Shown: piece by piece, positions 53,776 through 63,375 of the stretch
Position numbering within the stretch: the stretch's first letter is position 1
Layout of the letters: each line of letters opens with the position of its first letter
Assembly: GCF_036227565.1 (NCBI RefSeq)
Contig: NZ_CP109460.1
Coordinates: 2,852,001 to 2,916,000 of the forward strand
DNA: 64,000 nucleotides
Direction: 5' to 3'
DNA from: Streptomyces sp. NBC_01454
GTDB taxonomy: Bacteria; Actinomycetota; Actinomycetes; Streptomycetales; Streptomycetaceae
Position numbers and translations under genes: made by a program
Notes under the pieces: generated by a model
Databases searched by the model: none
The model's input: the letters and a program-made list of their open reading frames with translations, nothing else
Told to the model about the DNA's origin: nothing

Positions 53776-54369
53776 ATGTCTCTCGCCCTTGACGCCGCCG
53801 CGCAGGACCTCCTCTTCCGCGAGGCCCAGACCGCCAACACGTTCACGGACGAGCCGGTGACGGACGAGCAGGTCCAGGCCGTCTACGACCTGGTGAAGTT
53901 CGGCCCGACCGCCTTCAACCAGTCGCCGCTGCGGATCACCCTGGTCCGTTCCCAGGAGGCCCGTCAGCGCCTGGTCACGCACGCCATGGGCGCCAACGGC
54001 CCGAAGACCCTCAGCGCGCCGCTGACCGCGATCCTCTCCGTGGACCTGGAGTTCCACGAGAAGCTGCCGCACCTCTTCCCGCACGCCCCGGGCATCAAGG
54101 ACGCGTTCTTCTCCGAGGCCACGTCCCGCGAGGCCGCCGGCACCCAGAACGCCACCCTCCAGGCCGGCTACTTCATCATCGGCGTCCGCGCCGCCGGTCT
54201 GGCCGCCGGCCCGATGACCGGCTTCGACTTCACGGGCATCGACAAGGAGTTCTTCGGCGACGGCAAGCAGAAGTCGTTCCTCGTGATCAACATCGGCAAG
54301 CCGGGCGCCGAGGCCTTCTTCCCGCGCTCGCCGCGGCTCACCTTCGACGAGGCCGTCACCGCCGTCTGA
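53776..54369 (+). CDS. malonic semialdehyde reductase / RutE-like nitroreductase family protein
   Basis: 197 residues (E. coli RutE 196) from ATG 53776 with GAGGTG 5 bases upstream. FTDEPVTDEQVQAVYDLVKFGPTAFNQSPLRITLV is the FMN-binding part of the RutE/HadB-like nitroreductases; NATLQAGYFIIGVRAAGLAAGPMTGFD is the central dimer region. The best-known member reduces malonic semialdehyde to 3-hydroxypropionate in pyrimidine degradation, but no rut genes are adjacent, so a general flavin reductase role is equally likely. A perfect 20-bp stem-loop follows. Confidence 0.82.
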   Translation: MSLALDAAAQDLLFREAQTANTFTDEPVTDEQVQAVYDLVKFGPTAFNQSPLRITLVRSQEARQRLVTHAMGANGPKTLSAPLTAILSVDLEFHEKLPHLFPHAPGIKDAFFSEATSREAAGTQNATLQAGYFIIGVRAAGLAAGPMTGFDFTGIDKEFFGDGKQKSFLVINIGKPGAEAFFPRSPRLTFDEAVTAV

Positions 54370-54401
54370 GCACCGCCGGGGCCCCACCGGGATCCCTCGT
54401 G

Positions 54402-54446
54402 ACGAGGAGGCCGCCGCACCCCTTCCGGGTGCGGCGGCCTCCTCGT
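54402..54446. terminator. perfect 20-bp bidirectional stem-loop
   Basis: ACGAGGAGGCCGCCGCACCC (54402-54421) pairs exactly with 54427-54446 around a CTTCC loop. It lies between two convergent genes and can end both transcripts. Confidence 0.85.
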
Positions 54447-54526
54447 TCGCCCGGCCACCGGCGATTTCCCGCCGGTCAGGCCATGCGTTCACGTCATTCG
54501 CGGGCCACAGCCGCGCGGGCCGGGGC

Positions 54527-55072
54527 TCAGCCCTTCTTCGCCACCAGCGCGGCGGCCAGGTCGGCGAGCCGCCCGTACGGCGCGGTGCCCGTGACGACCG
54601 TGGTCACCCCGGGCTCCTCGCGGACCAGCGCCCGGTACTTGTCGCCCTGGTAGCGGTCCCACTTCTTGCTGCCGACGGCCTGCTTGCCCTCGGCCTTGGT
54701 CGCGCCGAGCGTGACGTCCTTGATGAACTTGCGCGGCGCCGCGTCGCTCTGCTCGACGGACGCGTACTGCTGCTCCGGGTCGAGCATGCCCAGATGCCAG
54801 GCGCCGCCCTTGCCGTCCTCGCTCGCGCGGTAGGACACGGAGGTGGCGCGCCAGGTCTTGGGCAGCCCCTGGGGTGCGGCGACCGGGTACGGTGCCGCCC
54901 GCCGGGCCGTGATCAGCTCCACGCGGTAGTCGACCGCCTTGACCGCGGTGCGCTCCGCGTCGGCGCTCTCGTCGTGCGGGATGAAGACGTAGATCACCCC
55001 GACGAGAATGCCGATCACCGCCAGTGACAGGACCATGTCCCGCACCGTCTGCCTGCCTCGCATACCTGCCAC
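54527..55072 (-). CDS. DUF4245 membrane-anchored protein
   Basis: 181 residues from GTG 55072 (VAGMRGRQTVRDMVLS); ATG 55063 is an alternative start. One N-terminal membrane segment (about 12-32, MVLSLAVIGILVGVIYVFI) anchors an extracytoplasmic domain of about 150 residues with GLPKTWRATSVSYRA and YASVEQSD, as in DUF4245 proteins of actinobacteria. Function unknown. Divergent from glpX, with which it is often paired in streptomycetes. Confidence 0.75.
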   Translation of the reverse strand: MAGMRGRQTVRDMVLSLAVIGILVGVIYVFIPHDESADAERTAVKAVDYRVELITARRAAPYPVAAPQGLPKTWRATSVSYRASEDGKGGAWHLGMLDPEQQYASVEQSDAAPRKFIKDVTLGATKAEGKQAVGSKKWDRYQGDKYRALVREEPGVTTVVTGTAPYGRLADLAAALVAKKG

Positions 55073-55289
55073 GCCCCTATGGTCCCCCATCCCCGGGGCG
55101 GCTCCGACACACCCCCCGGCAAAGCCCGCCACCTGCGCAATCGCCCTGGTTCCCGGCACCCGGGCGGCCGCTCATGCGTAGGGCCCTCTGCTCATTTTGG
55201 CGGCCGGAAGATACTGTGAGCCTCTGGGGGAAACCCCCGCACCGCCGCCCACCTCCTTCACGGCCGTCGCCGTACAGAAAGGTCGCTCG

Positions 55290-56321
55290 ATGACCGAGCA
55301 TCATCTCCCGTCCCCACTCGAGGTCAGCCCCGAGGCCCCGGACCGCAACCTCGCCCTGGAACTCGTCCGGGTCACCGAGGCCGGTGCCATGGCATCGGGC
55401 CGCTGGGTGGGACGAGGTGACAAGAACGGCGCGGACGGCGCGGCGGTGAAGGCCATGCGCGCCCTGATCCACACGGTCTCGATGAACGGCGTCGTGGTCA
55501 TCGGCGAGGGCGAGAAGGACAACGCCCCGATGCTCTACAACGGCGAGCGCGTGGGCGACGGGACCGGCGCGGAGTGCGACGTGGCCGTGGACCCGGTGGA
55601 CGGGACGACGCTGACCGCCAAGGGCATGGCGAACGCCGTGTCCGTGATGGCGGTGGCCGAGCGCGGCTCGATGTTCGACCCGTCCGCGGTCTTCTACATG
55701 GACAAGATCGCCACGGGCCCGGAGGCGGCGGACTTCGTCGACATCACGGCGCCGGTGGCGGTGAACATCAAGCGGATCGCGAAGGCGAAGAAGTCCTCGG
55801 TCGAGGACGTCACCGTGGTCATCCTGGACCGGCCCCGCCACGAGGGCCTGGTCAAGGAGGTCCGGGAGGCCGGGGCCCGGATCAAGTTCATCGCCGACGG
55901 CGATGTCGCCGGCGCGATCATGGCAGCCCGTGAGGGCACCGGCGTCGACCTGCTGCTGGGCATCGGCGGTACGCCCGAGGGCATCATCGCGGCCTGCGCG
56001 CTGAAGTGCCTGGGCGGCGCCTTCCAGGGCAAGCTGTGGCCCAAGGACGACGAGGAGCGGCAGCGCGCGCTGGACGCCGGGCACGACCTGGACAAGGTGC
56101 TGGAGATCAACGACCTGGTCCGCGGCGACAACGTCTTCTTCGTCGCCACCGGCATCACCGACGGCGAACTGCTGCGCGGGGTGCGCTACCGCGCCGAGAA
56201 CGCCTACACCCAGTCCCTGGTGATGCGGTCGAAGTCCGGCACCATCCGCCAGATCGACTCCCAGCACCGGCTGTCCAAGCTGCGTGCCTACAGCTCGGTG
56301 GACTTCGAGCGCCCCAGCTAG
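55290..56321 (+). CDS. glpX: class II fructose-1,6-bisphosphatase GlpX
   Basis: 343 residues from ATG 55290 with AAAGG 8 bases upstream. Metal and substrate motifs: [32 protein letters not shown] and the catalytic region [15 protein letters not shown], then [23 protein letters not shown]. This is the gluconeogenic FBPase in actinobacteria, which lack the class I enzyme. A perfect 17-bp stem-loop (56355-56391) follows and faces the convergent WhiB-like gene. Confidence 0.95.
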   Translation: MTEHHLPSPLEVSPEAPDRNLALELVRVTEAGAMASGRWVGRGDKNGADGAAVKAMRALIHTVSMNGVVVIGEGEKDNAPMLYNGERVGDGTGAECDVAVDPVDGTTLTAKGMANAVSVMAVAERGSMFDPSAVFYMDKIATGPEAADFVDITAPVAVNIKRIAKAKKSSVEDVTVVILDRPRHEGLVKEVREAGARIKFIADGDVAGAIMAAREGTGVDLLLGIGGTPEGIIAACALKCLGGAFQGKLWPKDDEERQRALDAGHDLDKVLEINDLVRGDNVFFVATGITDGELLRGVRYRAENAYTQSLVMRSKSGTIRQIDSQHRLSKLRAYSSVDFERPS

Positions 56322-56354
56322 CGGCGACCCGGCGGGCCCCCGCCGGTGCGCACA

Positions 56355-56391
56355 CCTCGCCCCCGCCGGAGAGTCTCCGGCGGGGGCGAGG
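56355..56391. terminator. perfect 17-bp stem-loop between glpX and the WhiB-like gene
   Basis: CCTCGCCCCCGCCGGAG (56355-56371) pairs exactly with 56375-56391 around a 3-base AGT loop, between two convergent genes. Confidence 0.85.
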
Positions 56392-56442
56392 TAGTCCGGA
56401 CGCCCGATGGCGTCCGACGAGCCGAAGCCGATGTCGCGGTGG

Positions 56443-56802
56443 TCAGCCTGCCGCGGGCATAGGAGCCGCACGCGGGAGTTCGGCCTCCCGGCGCCGGCGC
56501 CGGGTGAGCACGACCCGGCGCTCGGCCGCGGTCAGTCCGCCCCAGACGCCGTACGGCTCGGGCTGGAGCAGTGCGTGCTCCCGGCACTCGACCATCACCG
56601 GACAGCGGGCGCACACCCGCTTGGCGGCCTCCTCCCTGGCCAGCCGCGCGGCGGTCGGCTCCTTCGACGGAGCGAAGAACAACCCGGCCTCGTCCCGCCG
56701 GCACACCGCCTCCGCATGCCAGGGGCCGGCCTCGTCACGATCAGGCACTTGCGGGGGCGGAACGACAGCGGCATCCTGCAGAGTCTGATGCGGTAGCAGC
56801 AC
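56443..56802 (-). CDS. wblI: WhiB-like iron-sulfur regulator (wblI position)
   Basis: 119 residues. Four conserved cysteines C34, C64, C67 and C73 (in EAVCRRD, RVCARCPVMVEC) can hold a [4Fe-4S] cluster, and the GVWGGL turn at 85-90 plus a basic tail (VLTRRRRREAELP) are the WhiB signatures. Wbl proteins bind the principal sigma factor and modulate promoters in development or redox stress. Its place next to glpX and a fumarase corresponds to wblI in S. coelicolor as I recall it; the paralog name is therefore tentative. The family is certain. Confidence 0.88.
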   Translation of the reverse strand: MLLPHQTLQDAAVVPPPQVPDRDEAGPWHAEAVCRRDEAGLFFAPSKEPTAARLAREEAAKRVCARCPVMVECREHALLQPEPYGVWGGLTAAERRVVLTRRRRREAELPRAAPMPAAG

Positions 56803-57040
56803 GGTCTACTCCTGACGACGGCTTCGGCGAGAGATCACCCTTGCCCGTCTCGCTGCGCACGGCCTTTTCGCACCCCGCAGCCGCACGAGAGACGATGCAC
56901 CAGCCCTACCCGCTGTGCGCACGCTTATGCACACCGTGGCGATCGTGCGACTACAAGAAAACCGCCGCTGACGGCCTTTCCCGCGCGGGCAGTTGGCCCA
57001 TGGCCCGGGGAAACCGGCTCCGCCCCGGGGCACGCACCGG

Positions 57041-57913
57041 TCACCCGCGGAAGCGGTCCCGGTGTTCGCGGCGTGCGGAGCGCAGCTGCTCGTGCATGTC
57101 CTGCCGCTCCTTGTACAGGTGCTCGTGGCGCTCGCGGTGCTCCTCGCGCAGCTGCTGCCGCAGTTCGCGGCGGCCCTCGCGCAGCCGGTCGCGCAGATCG
57201 CGGATCCAGGCGCCCCGCTTGGGCCGGGCGTCCACACTGCCCAGCACGGCAAGGCCGTTGACCAGGACCTGCGGGGCGTCGGGGTCCTCCGCGTCGTTGG
57301 TCTGGACCTCGAAACTGCCCAGCACGCCGGAGCCGTTGCTGCGCAGCGTGATGTTCTCCGGCACCCGGATGTCCACGCTGCCGAAGATCGATGTGGCGTT
57401 GATCCGGACCTGCTGCTGCGGGAAGACCGCCTCGGTCAGATCGATCTCGACGGAGCCGAACAACGCGAAGGCGTTGATCCGCGCGGGAGCCTGCCAGCGG
57501 CCCTTGCGGACCGAGGCGCTGAAGATCGCGACGAGAGTCTGGTCCGGCACCGGGGCGCCGGGTCCGTGGGCATAACCGCCGGAGTCCGGCTGCGGACGGC
57601 TGCCGCCCGCCGCGGGCAGATCCCGCAGGACGGGCTCCAGTTCGCCCATGGTCTTGGCGCGGTAGACCGTGTCGATCCGCTCGGCGTGCTCCTCCGGGTC
57701 CAGCCGGCCCTCCGCGAGCGCCTCGCGGAGGATCTCGGCGACCCGGTCGCGGTCCGCGTCGGACGCCCGGAGGTCGCCCTCGGCCACCGCGGCGGGTGCC
57801 TGCTTGGTCAGCTTGGTCAGTTTCACCGGCTGCCCGTCCGGCCGCCGGTCCTGCTTCTGTAGCGGTCCGGGCGGGGTCTGTGGGCCCGGTTGTCCCCCGT
57901 GGTCTGCGTTCAC
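57041..57913 (-). CDS. DUF1707 protein with LiaF-like beta domain
   Basis: 290 residues from GTG 57913. After a Pro/Gln-rich start, DLRASDADRDRVAEILREALAEGRLDPEEHAERIDTVYRAKTMGELEPVLRDLP (45-98) is a DUF1707 helical domain. A repetitive beta region (about 125-215) with FALFGSVEIDL, TSIFGSVDIRVP and LAVLGSVDAR resembles the C-terminal LiaF/DUF2154 beta solenoid of cell-envelope stress regulators. The last 65 residues are a highly charged Arg/Glu/His helix. There is no membrane segment. Function unknown, with envelope-stress sensing as an inference. Confidence 0.8.
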   Translation of the reverse strand: MNADHGGQPGPQTPPGPLQKQDRRPDGQPVKLTKLTKQAPAAVAEGDLRASDADRDRVAEILREALAEGRLDPEEHAERIDTVYRAKTMGELEPVLRDLPAAGGSRPQPDSGGYAHGPGAPVPDQTLVAIFSASVRKGRWQAPARINAFALFGSVEIDLTEAVFPQQQVRINATSIFGSVDIRVPENITLRSNGSGVLGSFEVQTNDAEDPDAPQVLVNGLAVLGSVDARPKRGAWIRDLRDRLREGRRELRQQLREEHRERHEHLYKERQDMHEQLRSARREHRDRFRG

Positions 57914-58158
57914 CGCCCCAGCGTACCGAAACGCGATAGATCGCGACCAGGGTATGTCGCATGATCAATGACGAATCAGGCCACGGTCAGCCGCGGGGAG
58001 GGCCGCGGCGGGCCGCGGGACCCGTTCCGGTGGCCGGCCGGAGCCGCGCACACCTACTGAGCCTTACCTCACAGCCGTGCCGGGCCGCCAGGGTTCTACG
58101 CTGTTCAAGCGCTGCCGTAGATGCCAGCCGGACCTCTCCGAGTAAGGAATGACCTTCA

Positions 58159-59832
<1,674 letters not shown>

Positions 59833-59850
59833 CCTGCCCGCAGGACCCTG

Positions 59851-59881
59851 CAGAGCCCCTGGCGTTTCGCCGGGGGCTCTG
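59851..59881 (+). terminator. stem-loop after the class I fumarase
   Basis: CAGAGCCCC (59851-59859) pairs with GGGGCTCTG (59873-59881), with additional pairing inside (GGCG/CGCC). It lies 18 bases after the fumarase stop. Confidence 0.75.
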
Positions 59882-59921
59882 TTGCTGCCTCCCGGCGAGA
59901 CGTCCCGCGGGATAGAGCGCG

Positions 59922-60140
59922 AGCCTGGTCAACGGCCTCCCCGTCCCCGGCCAGACCATCACCTTCAGCACCGGCAGCCACGTCCTGGGCACCGCCACCA
60001 CCGACGCCCAGGGAACCGCCCGGCTGAACGAGACCCTCACCCTGACGCTGATCCTCCTCAACGGCGGCTACGACGCCAAGTTCGCCGGCACGGGCACCCT
60101 GCTGCCCTCGTCCGCCCACGCGGGAGTCATCGAGCCCTGA
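59922..60140 (+). pseudogene. 5'-truncated fragment of a bacterial Ig-like domain protein
   Basis: A start-less frame of 72 residues (59922-60140, ending in TGA) reads SLVNGLPVPGQTITFSTGS, then HVLGTATTDAQGTARLNETL, and ends TLLPSSAHAGVIEP. The pattern PGQTITF plus TATTDAQGTA is that of Big/Ig-like adhesion repeats with a C-terminal residue cap. The frame is closed upstream by TAG at 59913, no start codon or ribosome site exists, and the fumarase terminator lies just before. I infer the 3' scar of a deleted surface-protein gene. Confidence 0.6.
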
Positions 60141-60144
60141 CCCT

Positions 60145-60345
60145 TCAGCGGCAGTCACGGTGGCGCGGACATGCGCAGGGCGGCCAAGCCTGCGAGAGCC
60201 CGAAGATGTCCCACCTGTCCCCCGCCAGGACGTACAGCGGCACCCGCTCCTCCGTCACGGCTCCGTCCCGGGTGGTCCGGTAGACCCGCATCGTCATCAG
60301 CGATTTCCGGGGCGGCTGGCCCGGCGGCGTGGATGCGGCACTCAC
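60145..60345 (-). CDS. small hypothetical protein
   Basis: 66 residues from GTG 60345, overlapping the stop of the upstream small gene by GTGA. Sequence contains MRVYRTTRDGAVTEERVPLYVLAGDRWDIFGL and ends in a Cys/His pattern ACPRHRDC. Coupled translation with the upstream gene supports it as real. No family recognised; it belongs to the - strand half of a small regulatory cluster between two fumarases. Confidence 0.5.
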   Translation of the reverse strand: MSAASTPPGQPPRKSLMTMRVYRTTRDGAVTEERVPLYVLAGDRWDIFGLSQAWPPCACPRHRDCR

Positions 60346-60617
60346 CAGACCACCTCGGCGGGCTGCGGGCGGCGCTCGTACGCGGCGTAGTACGGGCGGA
60401 CCAGGGGCGAGCGGTCGCCGTCCACCCTTGGTTCGGGGGGCCTGCGGCGGTGCGCCCGCCCTGGCAGCGGTGGCGGGTTCCATGGCCGTACGAGGACCGT
60501 GCGGACCGTCACCGGGCAGTGGCGTGCCGAGGAGGCGACGGCCCGGTGCCGCCCCGACGCCTGCGGAATGAGTAAAGCCCGCACCCGGGCGAGGCAACGG
60601 GCAATAAGCTCCACCAT
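60342..60617 (-). CDS. small basic hypothetical protein, TTA-containing
   Basis: 91 residues from ATG 60617 with AAGGAG 8 bases upstream. Short helical start (VELIARCLARVRALLIP) and an Arg/Pro-rich body ending PLVRPYYAAYERRPQPAEVVW; proteins with this LVRPYxxAxERR end are frequent next to HTH/DUF397 genes in Streptomyces. Codon 15 (60573-60575) is TTA. It is divergent from the HTH regulator at 60778, and may be controlled by it. Confidence 0.55.
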   Translation of the reverse strand: MVELIARCLARVRALLIPQASGRHRAVASSARHCPVTVRTVLVRPWNPPPLPGRAHRRRPPEPRVDGDRSPLVRPYYAAYERRPQPAEVVW

Positions 60618-60777
60618 GTTGACGCTCCTTGTGGATTAAGCGTTGGCCATGCCCCGGGGCCGTTGTGGCGGTCGCCGGGGTAATTACCTTCTGTGCCCTC
60701 ATGGTTGCTCTGAGCTGGCTACGATCAACAGAGGGTTGCTGTCCCGGATCACGTTCGGGACAGGGAGGGACAGGCCA

Positions 60778-61629
60778 ATGACCTTCGAGGCGCGAGAACT
60801 CACCCCGGATCGCTCCGTACGTGACCTCTTCGGCGCAGAGCTGCGCCGCCACCGACAGAGGGCAGGGATGTCACTGAGACGTCTTTCAGAGGTGGTGAAC
60901 TACAGCAAGTCCCAACTCGCCCGCATCGAGGCGGCCGAGTCACTGCCGTACGACGACCTGCCAGCGAAGCTGGACGTGTGCTTCGGCACCGGCGAACTCT
61001 TCGCCCGATTGCATACCCTCGCGAAGAAGGAGCCCTTCCCGGGCAAATACCGCCGTGTCATCAGCGAGATCGAGAGCAGGGCCGCGGTCATTGAGGAGTA
61101 CGCGTGCGCCACCATCCCTGGTCTTCTCCAGACCCGGGAGCTTGCCGAGGAGTCATTGCGCTTCGGAAACCCCTACGCCTCGGACACCGAGGTGGAAGAC
61201 CTGGTGCAGGCCCGAATGGATCGGCAGGCTTTGCTGGAGAGGCCCAAACCGCCACGCTGCTGGTTCATTCTCGACGAAGCGGTGTTACGCCGCCCCGTCG
61301 GCGAAGGAAAGGTGATGCGCCAACAGCTGGCATGCCTGATCAAGACGGGGATGAAGCCGCATGTCACCATCCAGGTACTGCCGTTCGCAGCCGGCGGGCA
61401 CGCCGAGGCCGGCGGCTCGCTCATGCTCTACACGCTGCCCCACCAGGCCCTGACGGCTTATGAAGAAGGCAGCCACTCCGGCACCATCATCGAAAATCAG
61501 AGCGACGTGGCAACCCGCCGGCAGAACTACGATCTGCTCAGGGCCATGGCCCTCTCGCCCCGCGACTCCGAGGCGATGATCCGAGTGGCAATGGAGGACT
61601 GGACGCCATGCGAGCCGCCCCTGACCTGA
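60778..61629 (+). CDS. XRE-type HTH regulator with DUF5753, TTA-containing
   Basis: 283 residues from ATG 60778 with GGAGGGA about 9 bases upstream. N-terminal HTH (about 15-65): LFGAELRRHRQRAGMSLRRLSEVVNYSKSQLARIEAAESLP. The rest (about 85-275) is DUF5753, with EEYACATIPGLLQTRELAEE and the segment containing HVTIQVLPFAAGGHAEAGGS. These proteins occur by the dozen in Streptomyces with a DUF397 partner (as here) and some affect development. Codon 170 (61285-61287) is TTA, so translation should depend on bldA. Overlaps the DUF397 gene by 22 bases. Confidence 0.85.
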   Translation: MTFEARELTPDRSVRDLFGAELRRHRQRAGMSLRRLSEVVNYSKSQLARIEAAESLPYDDLPAKLDVCFGTGELFARLHTLAKKEPFPGKYRRVISEIESRAAVIEEYACATIPGLLQTRELAEESLRFGNPYASDTEVEDLVQARMDRQALLERPKPPRCWFILDEAVLRRPVGEGKVMRQQLACLIKTGMKPHVTIQVLPFAAGGHAEAGGSLMLYTLPHQALTAYEEGSHSGTIIENQSDVATRRQNYDLLRAMALSPRDSEAMIRVAMEDWTPCEPPLT

Positions 61630-61823
61630 GTACTGCCGTCTGGCGCAAGAGCAGCTACAGCAACAACGACGGAGGCGTATGCGTCGAGGTAGCCGACCAC
61701 ATCCCCGGCCTCGTCCCCGTCCGTGACAGCAAGAACCCCCACGGCCCCGCCCTGCTCATCCCCGACCGGGCCTGGACCGCCTTCATATCCGGGCTGAAAG
61801 GCGGCCACCCCGCAGCCAGGTGA
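61608..61823 (+). CDS. DUF397 protein, partner of the HTH/DUF5753 regulator
   Basis: 71 residues. WRKSSYSNNDGGVCVEVAD and VPVRDSKNPHGPALLIPDRAWTAFISGLKGG are the DUF397 hallmarks. It overlaps the end of the HTH gene by 22 bases and is translated from the same transcript. DUF397 proteins are thought to counteract or tune the paired HTH protein. A perfect 12-bp hairpin follows at 61833-61864. Confidence 0.85.
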   Translation: MRAAPDLSTAVWRKSSYSNNDGGVCVEVADHIPGLVPVRDSKNPHGPALLIPDRAWTAFISGLKGGHPAAR

Positions 61824-61832
61824 CATCCGGGG

Positions 61833-61864
61833 GTGCCCGGGAACAGATCGCCGTTCCCGGGCAC
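61833..61864 (+). terminator. perfect 12-bp hairpin abutting the fumC start
   Basis: GTGCCCGGGAAC (61833-61844) pairs exactly with GTTCCCGGGCAC (61853-61864) around an 8-base loop. It ends the DUF397 transcript but also sits 10 bases before the fumC start codon, within its 5' leader if fumC is read from upstream. Confidence 0.75.
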
Positions 61865-61874
61865 TGACATAGGT

Positions 61875-63296
61875 ATGAGTGACAACAGCGCATTCGGCGA
61901 CTCCGACGACTTCCGGACCGAGCACGACTCCATGGGCGAGGTGCGGGTGCCCGCGCACGCCAAGTGGCGGGCGCAGACTCAGCGGGCGGTGGAGAACTTC
62001 CCGGTCTCCGGGCAGCGGCTGGAGCGGGCGCACATCGAGGCGCTGGCCCGGATCAAGGGTGCCGCCGCCCTGGTCAACGGCGAGCTGGGCGTCCTGGACA
62101 AGGACATCGCCCAGGCCGTCCAGGAGGCGGCCGCGGCCGTCGCCACGGGGCAGTGGGACGACCACTTCCCCGTCGATGTGTTCCAGACCGGGTCCGGGAC
62201 CTCGTCGAACATGAACACCAACGAGGTCATCGCGACGCTGGCGAGCGAGCGGCTGGGCCGCGAGGTGCACCCGAACGACCACGTCAACGCCAGCCAGTCG
62301 TCCAACGATGTCTTCCCGTCCTCGATCCACATCGCGGCGACCTCGGCGGTGCTGAACGACCTGATTCCGGCGCTGGAGCATCTCGCGGAGGCGCTGGAGC
62401 GCAAGGCGGAGGAGTTCGCCGAGGTCGTGAAGTCGGGGCGGACGCATCTGATGGACGCCACGCCGGTGACGCTGGGCCAGGAGTTCGGCGGCTACGCGGC
62501 CCAGGTGCGGTACGGCGTCGAGCGGCTGCGGGCCTCGCTGCCGCGGCTGGCCGAACTGCCGCTGGGCGGCACGGCGGTGGGCACCGGCATCAACACCCCG
62601 CCCGGCTTCCCGGCGGCGGTGATCGCCGAGGTGGCGCGGGTGACGGGGCTGCCGCTGACCGAGGCGCGCGACCACTTCGAGGCGCAGGGGGCGCGCGACG
62701 GGATCGTGGAGACCAGCGGGCAGCTGCGGACGATCGGGGTCGGGCTGACGAAGATCGCCAACGATCTGCGGTGGATGGCGTCCGGCCCGCGGACCGGGCT
62801 CGCGGAGATCGCGCTGCCGGATCTCCAGCCGGGCTCGTCGATCATGCCGGGAAAGGTCAACCCGGTCGTCCCCGAGGCGGTGTTGATGGTCGCGGCGCAG
62901 GTCACCGGCAATGACGCGACGGTGGCGGCGGCCGGGGCGGCCGGCAACTTCGAGCTGAATGTGATGCTGCCGGTGATCGCGAAGAATGTGCTGGAGTCGG
63001 TGCGGCTGCTGGCCAATGTCTCGCGGCTGCTCGCGGACCGGACCGTCGACGGCATCACCGCGCACACCGAACGGGCCCGTGAATACGCCGAGTCGTCGCC
63101 CTCGGTCGTCACCCCGCTGAACCGGTACCTGGGCTACGAGGAGGCCGCCAAGGTCGCCAAGGCGTCCCTGGCCGAGCGGAAGACCATCCGTCAGGTGGTC
63201 CTGGAGGGCGGCTACGTCGAGCGGGGACTGCTGAGCGAGGAACAGCTGGACGAGGCGCTGGACGTCCTGCGGATGACCCGGCCGGCACAGACGTAA
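61875..63296 (+). CDS. fumC: class II fumarate hydratase FumC
   Basis: 473 residues from ATG 61875. Superfamily motif [15 protein letters not shown], active-site [14 protein letters not shown], and [19 protein letters not shown] are all present. It hydrates fumarate to malate without an iron-sulfur cluster and would replace the class I enzyme when iron is short or oxygen is high. No strong ribosome site precedes the ATG (only AGGT), and a hairpin lies directly upstream, so expression may depend on structure or on a leaderless transcript. An upstream GTG at 61833 lies inside the hairpin and is not preferred. Confidence 0.95.
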   Translation: MSDNSAFGDSDDFRTEHDSMGEVRVPAHAKWRAQTQRAVENFPVSGQRLERAHIEALARIKGAAALVNGELGVLDKDIAQAVQEAAAAVATGQWDDHFPVDVFQTGSGTSSNMNTNEVIATLASERLGREVHPNDHVNASQSSNDVFPSSIHIAATSAVLNDLIPALEHLAEALERKAEEFAEVVKSGRTHLMDATPVTLGQEFGGYAAQVRYGVERLRASLPRLAELPLGGTAVGTGINTPPGFPAAVIAEVARVTGLPLTEARDHFEAQGARDGIVETSGQLRTIGVGLTKIANDLRWMASGPRTGLAEIALPDLQPGSSIMPGKVNPVVPEAVLMVAAQVTGNDATVAAAGAAGNFELNVMLPVIAKNVLESVRLLANVSRLLADRTVDGITAHTERAREYAESSPSVVTPLNRYLGYEEAAKVAKASLAERKTIRQVVLEGGYVERGLLSEEQLDEALDVLRMTRPAQT

Positions 63297-63375
63297 CGGC
63301 ACACGTTACCCGTCCGTCACGCAAGGTGCGGCTCAGGTCACGGCGCGCGTCATACGGCGCCTCTAAGATCTGCGC

